The translations under genes were made by a program, and so were the position numbers. The notes under the pieces were generated by a model that was not told the DNA's origin, did no database searches, and worked only from the letters and a program-made list of their open reading frames with translations. 64,000 nucleotides of DNA from Nymphaea colorata (Eukaryota; Streptophyta; Magnoliopsida; Nymphaeales; Nymphaeaceae): positions 11,704,106-11,768,105 of the forward strand of contig NC_045141.1 in NCBI RefSeq assembly GCF_008831285.2, given 5' to 3'. Shown here one piece after another: positions 1-11,795 of this stretch. The stretch's first letter is position 1, and each line of letters begins with the position of its first letter.

Positions 1-239
1 CTATCTCACTCACCACAAGTCATTGAATATAGATAAAACTAAATTCTTATAAAATAGTTCAACTGGATTTAATGCATTACAAAACTTCACATTTGTAGAA
101 ATGTAAAATTCATATCACATATCTAACGAAAAAACACGTAGATTTCTTTTTATCATGCATTGTATGAAAATATAGAAATCTCTTTAGTGAATAATATAAA
201 AAATTTAAAATTAAACCAAATGTATAAATGATGGAGAGT

Positions 240-650
240 AAGAACAATGTATACAACCTCAAATTGAACATGAACATCGACCCATTCAAAGACCCGCGAG
301 GATAAGGAGACTTGCTATTTTACGTGATTATGTGATGTATTTGTATGAATATGTTGGTTTACTAGATAGTAATGAGGATCCACTAATATTTAGAAAAGCC
401 ATTAATAACAAATAGTGTACATATTAGATGATGCTATGAAAGAAGAATTAAACTCAACACCTAAAAACCAAACATAGAATCCTGCCATTACTTGAGAAGA
501 AATTAAACTTGTAGGATGTAAATGCATCTACTAAACTAAATGAGGTTGCAAAAGTAAGGTTGACAAATAAAAGCAAGAGCATTTGTTGGAAGATTTTACC
601 TAAAATGGAGGGTAATAAGTATGTCTTTCTCACTCTCCTCATCCAGGTAT
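240..650 (+). mobile_element. Ty1-copia remnant (hinge region into start of reverse transcriptase)
   Basis: The + strand, read across stops and frameshifts, gives the segment that lies between integrase and reverse transcriptase in copia polyproteins: an arginine/proline-rich stretch (RPIQRPARIRR), then RDYVMYLYE, an acidic DSNEDPLIFRKAI block, and DDAMKEELNS, the counterpart of the usual W-x-x-A-M-x-x-E-L motif. Weak traces of the following CKW-x-x-K/RLVAKGFTQ block continue to about 650. No LTR is visible here and no reading frame is intact, so this is a dead fragment. The assignment rests on motif order only. Confidence 0.5.
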
Positions 651-1892
651 TCACTAATTCAGTGTCACTAATTCACTAATACAGGTATTCAAAGAGTATA
701 AACTGTTTGTTACAATGCAATCAGATTGAAATCAATAATTAGTTAACATGATAAGCAATGATTTGTACGCCAACATGTGGCTAGAGAAAGTTTGTAGACG
801 AGATTTTGCATTTTGGACATTTAACATTAATGATGCTTTTTTAATAGAACAATCCATTTGAATAAATTGTTTTTGCTATATCGATAAAAGCAATAGAATA
901 GACGACGTAATAAGCAAACTTTTTGTCATCAAACAAGAGAACATAACGTACAAAAGAGTCAAATGAACCAAAGCAAAAACCAAACACTAGACAAAGGGGC
1001 TGTGGTCTTATGATCGTTTCTCAAGAAACCGTGAGAACATCGCTCACAGAATGAACATGACAGCAGTGTGGTGGACAGAACGTTCTGTGAAACAACAATC
1101 AAACGACGTCTTAAAAAGATCATATAAGTAACAATTTCTCCATATTTCTGTAGGATTACAATTGAGATACCAATGACTTTTGTGGTTTCTACCTTTTATC
1201 TCCAAGATTTCCTCCTTGGAGTTGAGTGATCTTTCTCGTGTGTCAATCACCATCACTTTCCTCAATAATTCTCAACGTGACTTATATTGGACTTTAGTGG
1301 TCCTTAGAGTGCTCAATGATTTGGCTACCTAAAGAAAATATTAATTTTGGGAGCTCAAGGCACATGTGGTATTAATGAGGAGATTTTGAAATAATTTACT
1401 TGTGCTTTTTGCGTAACTACCCGACTTTGATACCAATTATTGTAGTCCCACCTCCATTTGATGTGATAGGTTCTAAATAACTCGTACTCAGCTTCAGGGG
1501 GGCCCTCAAAATTTCAAAAAAAAAAATGTATGCAACTGTTAAAAATTTTCAATTATCCATATAAAAATTTTAAAAAATTATATTTTAGAACTTGTTAAAA
1601 TTTTGAAATTATGGTTCGACTTCTGAGCAGAGAATGATCATTACACCTAGGGGCATAACCAAGGACCGCTATGACCCTAAGTCAATTTTTTTTTTAAAAT
1701 TACATATTACTTGTTTTATATAAAAATTAAAAAATTACTTGTTTTATATAAAAAATTTTGAAAAATTGATATTTTGGTCCTAATTAATATTTAAAAACTT
1801 TAATTTGACGCCCTAGTAATAGAGTTTCGAAAACAAAAAAGAAAAGCATTATTTATTTATTCATTTCTCTAGCACAAAAGGGGTTCCACAAT
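651..1892. other. AT-rich non-genic stretch with two copies of a dispersed repeat
   Basis: I see no coding exon here. About 1490-1620 and 1680-1815 carry members of a dispersed AT-rich family recognisable by a GGCCCTC/AGCCAAGG-type head, then runs such as TATAAAAATTTTGAAAAAT, then ACTTTAATTTGACG. Other members are at 2815-3060, 6255-6350, 7425-7570, 9019-9842 and 10370-10505. Confidence 0.5.
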
Positions 1893-2204
1893 TTATAAAA
1901 TTACAAAATCCAAACTTTTAGACATGGATGGAGTTCCATTTGGACAATTAAGATGAAACTCCGACAAGAATCTTTGGTTGCGTGGTACGTACGTCGAACT
2001 CCATGCCAAGCTATGATTTCCATTGAATGTTATCCCTGTCATGCCTCTGAAACAGATTGGTAACGTTGCCTTCACACTGAGCTGCATCATCGAAAGGTGC
2101 CCCTCTGGGTCTTGAGTGAATGGGGAAGAGGCCATTGATTCGACGGACATGACAGGTTCGGCCGGAAAATTAAAAGGAAAACCCAAAAATCTCACGGCCA
2201 CCAT
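1893..2204 (-). CDS. Unrecognised 103-residue ORF, possible gene fragment
   Basis: An open frame of 103 codons with a composition unlike the surrounding AT-rich DNA. It contains FPFNFPAEP, SPFTQDPEGHLSMMQLSV and FHLNCPNGTPS. I do not recognise a family. The conceptual protein is not low-complexity, which makes it a better candidate than most short frames here, but there are no flanking exons, no evident promoter and no splice context that I can defend. It may be a fragment of a gene carried by, or left between, the surrounding repeats. Treat it as hypothetical. Confidence 0.2.
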   Translation of the reverse strand: MVAVRFLGFPFNFPAEPVMSVESMASSPFTQDPEGHLSMMQLSVKATLPICFRGMTGITFNGNHSLAWSSTYVPRNQRFLSEFHLNCPNGTPSMSKSLDFVIL

Positions 2205-2253
2205 TCTCCCGCCCGCCGTCCAGACTGTTTTTATAATAATAATTATAATGAAT

Positions 2254-2739
2254 GGGGGGCCTTGTTTGGTTGGAGGGAAAGGGAGGGAAAATGATGGAGG
2301 GATGGAGGGAAAGGGAGGAAAAGGAATGAAAAGGAAAGGGAAAGGAAGAGAAAGGGAAGGGAATGGAAAGATATGATTATAAAAGATTGTTTGGATAAAA
2401 ATGAATGAAATGAAAAGGAAACGATATAATTTATAATAATACCCTCAATAGTCAAAAGGTTGGAAGGCAGAGAAAAAAAAAAACGTGGAGGGGTATTGTG
2501 GGCAGTCAACACTTTTGTACTTACTCCTTTTTTTTTCCCTCCCAATCTGTCGGATTTGAGAGAGATTGAATTTACACTATACAATCATTTCCTTTCCTTT
2601 CCTTTCCCTTCCCTCCCATCCAAACAGACTTTCTCTCTTTCCATTCCTTTCCCTCATTTCTAATTAGCCAACCAAACACAGGAGGAATTGCTCAATCTCT
2701 TCCTTTCCCTCCCTTTCCTTTCAACCAAACAGGCCCTTA
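2254..2739. mobile_element. MITE-like element with terminal inverted repeats
   Basis: The left end reads GGGCCTTGTTTGGTTGGAGG and the right end is its near-complement (CAACCAAACAGGCCC). Both are followed inward by matching purine-rich/pyrimidine-rich tracts (GGGAAAGGGAGG against CCTCCCTTTCC). The whole is about 485 bp, has no coding capacity, and could fold into one long hairpin. GGGCC-TGTTTGG termini are common in non-autonomous plant DNA transposons of hAT type. I could not find a convincing 8-bp target duplication. The open frames of about 100 codons within it are products of the simple purine/pyrimidine sequence. Confidence 0.6.
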
Positions 2740-2814
2740 GAGTTTTTGTCTTGGACGGCAACTGGTCTGTCCCAAATGGTCCATGGTCCAAGGACAGACT
2801 GTCGCAGAGGCTGA

Positions 2815-5190
2815 CGGCATTTTTTTTTTCAAAATTTATATAAGGGCTAAAAAATATTTTATTTTTTAAATTTTATCAAGCAAATTTTTATTCTTTAAAA
2901 TCTTAGGGGAGTCATTCTGCTTCGAGTTGGCAGCCCACCCTTGAAAGGGCCGAGCCAAGGAGCCCCTCAAAATTTCAAGAACAATTACGTGCAATTTTTA
3001 AAAAAATTTAATTAATTTATGAAAACTTTGAAAAATTATATTTTAGTTCATGTTCGGCCTCCCGGCTTGGCTCTGCTCTTTATTACAATTAAATGTCATT
3101 TTCAAGTTTGATTTTGTAATGTAATGGCGTAGATACATGGGCTGTCCACACCAATCCATCAAAAGTTTCATTAAAAAAAAAAACGATATTTTAAAGCCAG
3201 CCCACTTAGTTATCGAGTCGGGCATGACCATCAACTTTATATATGTCGGATACCAAGTTTGATGTCCACCTATATTTTAAAATTAGTGGTGGTAGGTTAT
3301 TCCTCAAAGCACATGAGCTTGAATTTGTGATAATATTCATGCTTATAATGCACTCAAATTCGAAAATAACAAAAATAATGCCAAAATTGAGTTTCTAATA
3401 ATATACATGCCTCAAAGTTGCTCAAGGGTTTCTAATGATAATCATTATGTGCCAAAATTGAGTTTTATGTTAAGCAAGAATGACCTCAAATTTGTTTTTG
3501 AGTAGAAAAGAAGTGCATGTTCATATTAGTTTCTAATAATATACATGCCTCAAACTTGCTCAAAGGTTTCTATAATGGACACAAACTTGATAAACATAGC
3601 ATTGACATCAAAATTGTATTAGTGTCCTGCTAATTTGTACCTTAAAAAAACACAAATTTCCATGCAGGGGATTTGCTATCAATAAAACGCCAGGCGCTAA
3701 TATTTATGTTTAGCTCTTAATTGCTTCCAGAATTTCATGAATTATTTTAAACAAAAATGTGAACCTCCTAATGTGTATATAAGCGTTAATTTTATATAAA
3801 CAATGTTTTATTTCAACTTATTTTTGTAAAAAGTTTTGATATTTTCTACTATTAAGTTTTTGATGTTATAAGAGTCCACTATTTTCCAATTACGAAAAAA
3901 GCATTATTGAAGTAAAAAATGACTAAATTAATATGCATTTCTCACCAAGTTACTCTTAAAACCATATCTGTAAGGTTAGATTACAGAAAAAAACTTTAAT
4001 TAGTTTAACTTTAATGAGTTTGGTTTCTGTCCCTCACCCAAATGGTTAGGTTTTTGCCAACTTTCCCATATATGATGATGATGATGAGAGAGAGGTTTAA
4101 AAGGAAAGATGATGACACATAATAAATCTATGGCACAGAAGAATGAATACTAATGGAATATAGTTTAATTGTCTTCACTTTTTTTTTTTTGGTGATTTAT
4201 CTTGTTAAACTTCCACATTCACTTCAAAGTTAATATGGCGACAACTATGGATGGTGATTGTAGCGTTTTTCGCACCTTACTTCCCCCCAGTTCAATGCAT
4301 TGGGTGACATCTCCGCTATTTTTCACTTGTATATCAGTGTCATTCTTTTTGCAGCATATGAAGTTGATATTCGAAGGGTTTAAAATGGAGATTGACCACC
4401 TACCAGCCTTCGTTCGGTCCAATGCACCAACTTCCTCGGGGATGAATTTGAAAAAAAGTGAAAATTAGCACTAATGTGGCATTATAATGATAATTGGAAG
4501 CTCTATTTAGCGGGATTTGAACTAATTAGGATTATGAATGGCCATAGAGGTACATTCAAACATTAATTTAGAACACAAAAAGAGCAAATTTTTTTTTTGC
4601 TGAATGGCTTGATTTGTTTTGACTAGTAACACATTATCTGTGAGGATCATCTATTTTCTAGTTTATAAAGGCAAACATGATTTCTCTAAAAGCAGAAAAG
4701 ATGAATGAACTTAATATCTAAAACGAAAACTTATTAAAAAGAAAAAGGAAAAGTTAGAAGTGAGATTTTGTTGCCTTGTTGGTGATGTTTCTATTGCAAT
4801 GTTTTTGTTTTTCACAGATTGTTGGATATCAAGCTCCAATTGTATCTACTGAAATGTTTATGCCATGGGTTTCTTTTATTATTTAGACCTACCTATCTAT
4901 GATTAGTACGATTGAGTAAATGAATCACGACATTTGAATTCATGACTGGATATGGACTTTGATTGAGCATGTAGATTTGCAATCTTAGCTCAAAAACTAG
5001 TCATACTGAATCCAATTCACTTTCATGTGTACAATGTTGTACAATGGGATCGGGTAGGGGCTGGCAGGCAGCCACAGTCACTGTTTCGAAGCGCAAGTTA
5101 AAGCATGGTGAGGGCGGCACCTCCAATCACTAAATCCAGCCTATACCTTGAGGGCCTTCTTCGGATATTGATATTGGTAGCCCTCCTCCC
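2815..5190. other. Intergenic DNA, no gene seen
   Basis: The left part (to about 3060) is a member of the dispersed AT-rich family. From 3340 to 3560 a phrase close to CTAATAATATACATGCCTC recurs twice with flanking similarity, indicating a small degenerate tandem duplication. No exon, RNA gene or intact mobile element could be supported. The 88-codon frame at 4202-4468 has no recognisable features. Confidence 0.4.
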
Positions 5191-5197
5191 CTACCCC

Positions 5198-5198
<1 letters not shown>

Positions 5199-5268
<70 letters not shown>
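5199..5268. repeat. Compound microsatellite (CT)n(TA)n
   Basis: About nine CT units are followed directly by about 26 TA units. Confidence 0.95.
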
Positions 5269-5273
<5 letters not shown>

Positions 5274-6859
5274 AACTAGCTTTTCAACTGCAATTGATTT
5301 AAATTAAATTGGAAGTATGTGAGCTATTATGTAAGGTGATCGATCAATCTTAATTAATAACGAAAGGAACAACTTTCCAACAAACTAATCACACGGCCAG
5401 CAATATTGAATAACCGCCGAATTTCAGAAGCGAAGATCATGTGAATGGCCGGCAGAAAGATTCGACGTTGATTTCGACCATCTTAAGTACGAAAATTTTG
5501 AAATGCCTTTCCATATTGAATATGTTTTTGATGGCAACATTATAACAACGATCTATATTAATTAACCAAATATTGTAAAGATAATTTCAAAAGTTTTTCT
5601 TAGGGATGTATAGGTTATCAATTGATATTACACATAATTCAATGAAAAAATGGTACAACACGCACTTGTCTTCTGTGTATTGCGGTGAAAGAAACCACCG
5701 GTATAGGCTTTTCTTTTGCAATACCTTGACCCGTACTGAACATACACAAATACGAAAAACATCGTTTTTGTAAGTTAAAATGTGGTTGATACAATTTCGA
5801 TTAGTTTTAAGACAAAATAATTAACATAAAAAATCATAAGAGACGATGCGTTGGTGGGTAATCTATTATCGTGAAACCGCCATTTTCTTCTTCCAAAATA
5901 TGCAATAGCAGTTGGATTTGGTTCTCTTTCAATTTAATTTAATCGAAATTTTTATCATGGCCATGGCTTGTTTAGTATAAGGCATGGCATTGACTCTGCT
6001 TGGAATTTTGATTTAATAATGAAAATTCTACAATCAAAATTCCTCAAACGAAATAGCTCGTTTGTTTAATAATTTCAATTTCTTAAAAATTGAGCATTTT
6101 GATTCTAATAAAATTCCATGATTCTGAGTATATCAAAGGCCCCCTTAAGTGCTAAATTGATATAGAGTATATCTATATAAAGCAAATAAATAAGCAGCGC
6201 AAGGAAGTGAGAAAATTGCATTCTAGTGCAGGCTTATAGCGGTGTGAGAAGCCAAAACTTTGAAAATTTATATGTAAAAATCTAAAAAGATTTAGTTTAG
6301 TATATATAAAAAATTTGAAAATTTTTATTTTGGCCTTTGCCATCAAATTTTTCCTTCCCCCCTCAATAACAAGTATTGGTGCCGACAGACTGAAATCGTC
6401 CAATGGCCTGTTCTTATAGAGTGGGTTTGACCTATAGTCACAAAAAACAAGTTTTTTCGAAAACAACTGTAAAGGTAAGTTAGCAGAAAAAAAAGGACAA
6501 AAGACACCATTTTTTAAAATAACCGAAAACAAAAAAATCGTGATAAAAGCATGCTTTTTTTTTTTTCAGTATAGGCATTTTTGACGTTTTTAGTCTCAAA
6601 TTGCTTGTTTCCATTTTTTATTTTTTAATTATTGTTTATCTACTTATTTGCTATGTTCTCTTATAGTTTCTCATTTATTTTCTGTTTTCTTTTTTAATTT
6701 TTAAGGTTTTTAATTTTTTTTTTTAAATCTACCGTATTTTTCTCTTTTTTTTTGTAAGTTTATTGTATTATACCTTAGGAAGACCTCATTATTTAAAAAG
6801 TAAAAAATGATATTTGTGATTATGATAATGAATACTAATATGATGGATCGGATTTGAAA
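5269..6859. other. Intergenic DNA, no gene seen
   Basis: AT-rich sequence without a defensible exon. A short member of the dispersed AT-rich family lies near 6255-6350. Poly-T runs and T-rich simple sequence dominate 6540-6780. Confidence 0.4.
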
Positions 6860-7170
6860 TGTGAATAAAGAAAAGTCACATATCCGAAATCCGATTTTAC
6901 AATCTGGATCTAATTTTTGTATTCTTATATGAACCTGATGCTGAATTTTGAACAGAATTTTGCTAATTTTCGAATTATAATAGCATTAGATATAGGATAT
7001 TTTTAAAAAATATATCTGATCCGAATCCATATCCAAATCCAATAAGATATTTATATATATATATGAATTCAAATTCCATCGATTGTCATTCTTAAATTCA
7101 AATCCGACCCGATTTCTTAATTAGATATTAATTTTTTTACCATATCCGATTATTTCAGATCCGTTCCGTC
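6860..7170. repeat. Dispersed repeat, copy A (ATCCGAAATCCGATTTT family)
   Basis: Shares a succession of phrases in the same order with 8515-8850: a CGGATTTGAA start, ATCCGAAATCCGATTTT, a GGATCTGA/GGATCTAAT-TTTT block, then GATCCGAATCC/GATCTGAATAT and TCTTAAATTCAAATC. Copies are heavily diverged. The element class is unknown. Confidence 0.5.
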
Positions 7171-7424
7171 AACTAAATCTGTTACATTGAAATCCCTAAT
7201 CATGAATAAATCATGACAATAGCAGTATCAAGCTTGCGCTGGTGTAATTTCTTTAAATGAAAGTACCTTTCATTCTTGCAGCCCTTGGGCTCTCCTTTTC
7301 TGAATGAACCCATCGTCTTGTTTTCACTGATATCTTTATCATACCTTGTCCACTACTGAGCTTGCCCTTCTTTAGTTTGTCCATCAAGCATATTCTAGAC
7401 TCTGGACCAGAGGCCAAGCTAGAA

Positions 7425-7989
7425 ATTTTTCATGAGACAGACCGAATTAACATTTTTTTATTTTAACTAGGGTCGAAATATCATTTTGTAAAATTTTTAT
7501 ATCCAATATGTGATTTTTTTTTTATTTACATGTAAATTTTAAAAAATAGGGCCCATGAAAACCCTACCTTGGCTCCTCCCCTGCTCTGAACTTTGACATT
7601 TGATATTTGGGCCAAGACACAAGCATGTTGAGGTCCCCTTGAGCATGTTGAGGTCCCCTTGAGCAGTGGCGAAGCCACATATAGGCAGGTGTCCGTAGTT
7701 ACCCGCACCAGCCTCATAAAAGGTCTTTGTGTTTTTCTCGGTATTATTCCAATTTTATCAAATGTCTTAGACGAGACAAAAAGTCATTGTTTCTATAGTG
7801 GAACCTAAAAAACTTTGTCTACTTATATATCGTGGGGCAGTGCCCCTTAGAATTTGAAGGTTTTTAATTAGTGTTCCGCAGCCCAAAATTCCTAACTCCG
7901 CCGTTGCCCTTGATAAACTAGATTTGGATTGATTGAGCTAAGGGTGAAGTGGTTTATCTTCTTATCATACATTTTTTGTCACCCCAACA
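7425..7989. other. Dispersed-repeat copy plus a 20-bp tandem duplication
   Basis: 7425-7570 is a copy of the dispersed AT-rich family. At 7623-7662 a 20-bp unit beginning GCATGTTGAGG is repeated exactly in tandem. No gene is seen. Confidence 0.5.
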
Positions 7990-8345
7990 TATTCTTTCCA
8001 CTCTGACGGTTTTTACCGTCAGTAATCACTTCTATTGATGGTAAAAAAAACATCAAACTGATCGTCGCTGATGGTAGGGTTCACTGACGTTTTTTTTCAA
8101 CCATCAGTGCTGTATAGTGCCAATTGCATTGTATAGTAGCAAAAACACTTTACTGACGCCTGTCTATTGTTAGTAATGACTGGACATAGTGAAGCTTATA
8201 ACATACTGAACCACCGATGGCTTTACCATCGTCAGTGACTGTCTGACTACAAGAGTCGTGGATAGCATTTTTTTACCGACTGTAACTTCCCATCAACAAG
8301 CGTCGTATTACCGACTGTTGGTTCCCATCAACAAGGAGTTTTGCA
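7990..8345. mobile_element. Possible CACTA-type transposon end (subterminal repeats)
   Basis: Short motifs recur in both orientations: GACGG-TTTTACCGTC, TCACTGACG, ACCATCAGTG, ACCATCGTCAGTGAC, and ACCGACTGT twice, each followed by CCCATCAACAAG. A TGACTACAAGAG string near 8247 resembles the CACTACAAGAAA terminus of plant CACTA elements. Dense short subterminal repeats of this kind are typical of CACTA ends. No transposase is present, so this would be a deletion derivative or remnant. Confidence 0.35.
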
Positions 8346-8514
8346 GGTAATTACTATAAAGAAGACATGCATACATGTCCTATCTAAGATGGGCTCCATG
8401 ACTTAATTTGGTGAGCAAATTCTTTGGTATGTTACAACTTACCTCGAGAAGAAGCTACTTACTTGCAACACAATCGAACAATCTTGGCTTGCATTCTCAC
8501 TGATCTCCAAGACA

Positions 8515-8850
8515 CTGATTCGGATTTGAATTCATATTCAAATGTAAATGCAGAAGCCATATATGAATCCGAATCTGAAATCCGATTTTTCAATTTGAAT
8601 ATGAACTGGATCTGATTTTTACATTCACATCCAAACCTGAATCAAAAGTTTGAACCGAATTCAACTCATTTTCCAAATGTAAGAGTATTGGATATATAAT
8701 ATTTATTTAAAAGTAAATCCGATCTGAATATGATTGGATATCTTCATATATCTAAACCTGAATCCAATAGGATGTCATTTCTTAAATTCAAATCTTATAT
8801 GATTTCTTAATCAAATATATATTTTTTTCATATCTGATTTTTTATATTAA
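8515..8850. repeat. Dispersed repeat, copy B (partner of 6860-7170)
   Basis: Same phrase order and orientation as copy A, about 1.65 kb downstream, with the possible CACTA fragment between them. Direct orientation would suit decayed terminal repeats of one element or two independent insertions. I cannot decide from sequence alone. Confidence 0.45.
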
Positions 8851-9018
8851 ATATATATTTTATATTAAAATTTTTTATTTTATGTTCAAAAATTAGTTTT
8901 TTATCAGGTTGGGCTGAGCTGAGACTAACCTCGAGTTTCAAGTTGTTGGGCCGAGCCCAAGCTCAAGCTTAGAGCAAAGGTAGGGCTATAAATTTTTCAC
9001 TAAAAAAGTCTAACTACA

Positions 9019-9842
9019 ATTTGTAGATTTTGATATAAATTAAAAATATAAAATTTTAAAATTTCTATGGATGTTTATAATTATATGTAAATTTTAAAAA
9101 ATAAATGAAGGATGGACGAAGCTAAGGGGGAGTGCATGGCCCTGGCCTTGGCCCCACATTAATTTTTTTTAATTACATATAAATTTTAAAACTTTGTATT
9201 TATCTTATATAAAATTTTTGAAAAATGTTATTTTTATCCATATTAAAATTTTAAAACTTTAATTTGACATTTATAATAAAAAAATTTTGACTTCACCTCT
9301 TTTGAGACCCATGTGACAAATAAATGGTTCATATATTGGGCTAATAGATTTTTTAAAAGTTGTTAGGTGGTCGAAATCAACTTTTTGAAAATTTTTAATA
9401 AGTTTCAAATTTACAAAGTCTGGAGGGCCGACCCCAGTTACCAAACACGTGCAACAAAGTTATAGATTTTGATATAGAGTAAATTATAATTTTTAAAATT
9501 TCTATGCACTTTTATAATTATATGTAAATTTAAAAAAATAAATGAAGGTGACAGCTGCAGGCCTTATGTTAATTTTTTTTTCAATTACATATAAATTTTA
9601 AATTTTTTATTTATTTTATATAAAAATTTTGAAAAATAATATTTTTGTCGGTATCAAAATTTAAAACTTTAATCCGATGTTTTTAATTAAAAAAATTTGA
9701 CTTTGCCAACGAATCAAACATTGGGCTAATAGGTTTTTTAAAAGTTGTTAGGTGAGTCAAATCAATTTTTTAATAAGTTTCAAATTTTCGAAGTCTCGGG
9801 GCCGACCCTTGTTACTAAACACGTGTAACAAAGTTATAGATT
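9019..9842. repeat. Imperfect tandem duplication, unit about 447 bp
   Basis: The unit from 9019 (TAGATTTTGATATA...) recurs from about 9467, and the phrase GTGCAACAAAGTTATAGATT closing the first unit (about 9447-9466) recurs as GTGTAACAAAGTTATAGATT closing the second (about 9823-9842). Internal landmarks (ATATGTAAATTT, GGGCTAATAG, AAAAGTTGTTAGGTG, AAACACGTG) keep their order. The second unit is shorter by internal deletions. Both units belong to the dispersed AT-rich family found elsewhere in the first 11 kb. Confidence 0.7.
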
Positions 9843-10542
9843 CTACTGGCCTCCGTTAACAGTAAAACTATTTGGGGCGGTGGCATTTTCTACTTTACAT
9901 TACAAATATAAGGCGGCCCTTTTCTCGGCACCGTCTCGTAAAGTAATTAGAAAACGTGTAGCTGCCGACACCATAGTTGAAATTTATAAAAATGATTTTA
10001 TTGTTAACTTAAAAAGGCAAGAACAGATAATAGTCTTTGACAGCAATATCATAAAAATCAGTTCGATTGAGGACTGAAGTCTTCCTATTTTTCCTAATGT
10101 ATTTTGATACTAAGTTTTTTTATACTAAGTTGTATGGATATATCCTTTTTTTTTATTATAAAATAGAGAGTTGACGTCCTAATAATAATTTAAAACGAAG
10201 ATTGGTCCCCTGCCCTATCAAATGGATCACCAATTTAATTTGAACAAGTTAAATAAACCATTTGGAACACTAAAGTCAGAAAATATGTGACAAAGCGGGT
10301 TCAGGGTTGGTGACAAGAAGATCAAACAAACGTCGTTGACAAGGAAGGAAAAGATGGAAAACGTGTGAAAGTTATATTTTTTTTAATTCTTCAACACATG
10401 AAAAATATGCTATCGTATCGATTTAAATTTTAAGAAATTTATATTAAAATTTTTAAAAATGATATTTCAATTTCTAGCAAAAATTTTGAAACTATGATTG
10501 AACCAACCATTAAAAAAATTTCAATGGTAGATCCGTTGCACG
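9843..10542. other. Intergenic DNA, no supported gene
   Basis: A 65-codon frame at 9880-10077 has no recognisable motif. A member of the dispersed AT-rich family lies at 10370-10505. Confidence 0.4.
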
Positions 10543-11110
10543 TTGAATCCACGTTGGAGTGCACCAGTGGAGTCGATTCTCAAGTTCTCCTCCACTTCAA
10601 AAGCCAAGCGAAAGAGGGGAATCTCCTGGGCCGAGAAGAGTAATAGGTTAGCTCAACAGGTGGGAAGAGCAAGAGAGGCGGAAAGAGGAGCGATCGGTGA
10701 GCTCTGCCAGCCGAGGTTCTCTTCCTCTCTCTCTCTCTCTTATTTCTCTCTTATTTGTTCATCTCTTGATTCATCATTGCAATTTTTGATGCACAAATCG
10801 TTTACGCCGCCTCCGATCCTCCACACTGCTCTTTCTCTCTGTAGGCTGAGCCCTAGGTCGAGTCCCGAACTGCGTGATCTTCCTCACATTTAGGAATCTC
10901 AACCCTTAACCAGGAAAAAAGCAAAACAGAGGATATATTTCACCCCTCACTTTCTCTAATCTCTCCCACTTCCTCACCGGACAATCCATTAGTACAGCAC
11001 GGTAAACGAGACGGCAGTGTTGCTTCCATGGCCGCCGGCAATCCCTATCCCTTGAATTTCACCTGCGTGAATAAGCGCCCCAGGCTTCTTCCCAAGGAGG
11101 GAGGGGAATG

Positions 11111-11142
<32 letters not shown>

Positions 11143-11150
11143 GTGCTTAG
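10543..11150 (+). CDS. Possible truncated gene start: two short ORFs, the second proline-rich
   Basis: This block is GC-richer than its surroundings and looks like the 5' part of a plant gene. There is a CT-rich leader around 10720-10750 and a pyrimidine-rich stretch at 10940-10980. At 11028-11150 a 40-codon frame starts MAAGNPYPLNFTCVNKRPR and ends in about ten prolines encoded by a (CCG)n run, then stops. The upstream frame (10543-10893, 116 codons) is of unclear value. I recognise no family and can find no splice donor leading to further exons, so this may be a gene fragment or an isolated first exon. Coordinates cover both frames. Confidence 0.25.
11113..11142. repeat. (CCG)n trinucleotide repeat
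   Basis: Ten uninterrupted CCG units, in frame with the short ORF above, where they encode polyproline. Confidence 0.85.
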
Positions 11151-11604
11151 TAGCCAATGAGGCCACTGAATAATACTTACTGATGGTGGGCCGTTCGACC
11201 CCTTTTTCTCGTGTCTCTTGAGATGGGGAGGATACCGTAAGCCTTGCTTCGCTTCAAAAAATATATTAGTTTGGTAGATTCACTTCAAAAAAATATTAGT
11301 TGTTATTTTATTTTACTGCACTTGAATTAAAGAAACCCTCACTCGTTCGAACGAACTATGGGTTTCCAAGAAACCGAGAAGCCTAGCGAGGGTAGCAAGG
11401 AGAAACCCTCACTCGCTCAACCCTCATTGAGTGAGTGAGGACTTCTAAAACCCTAGCACCTTGGGGCGTTGGCTGATCGGCAGCAGAGAAGAAGCCTTCG
11501 ATTTCTCTCATTTGGACAAAAACAAAGAAAGGAAGGAGAGATAACACATGTCCATAAATGAAACTTAAAACCAAAGAAACGAAATAAGTAGTAATTGCAT
11601 TTTG

Positions 11605-11795
11605 CTATTCGACTTTTACTCGAGCCAAGTCAAGCTTAAGAGTTCGAGTTCAGTGAACTTGAACTTGGCTCGACTAAAAAGACGAGTCGAAATATGAGCT
11701 TGAGCTCGGCTTGTATACTAAAACAGCCGATTCGAACTCGATTTGGAGCCAAGTTTGAGCTCGAGTTGCTCGGCTCTCTTGTTTACCCCTAGTCA
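11605..11795. repeat. GAGCTCGAG-type dispersed element
   Basis: Repeated variants of GAGCTTGAGCTCGGCT and its complement (AGCCAAGT..., TTCGAACTCG), ending in a TTGTTTACCCCTA phrase. Related sequence occurs at 24770-24895 and 45321-45846. The class is probably a non-autonomous element. No coding capacity. Confidence 0.5.

Noticed and set aside
2243-2663. ORFs of 67-113 codons rich in Gly/Lys/Arg or Phe/Ser/Leu
   Set aside because: Generated by the purine/pyrimidine arms of the MITE-like element.
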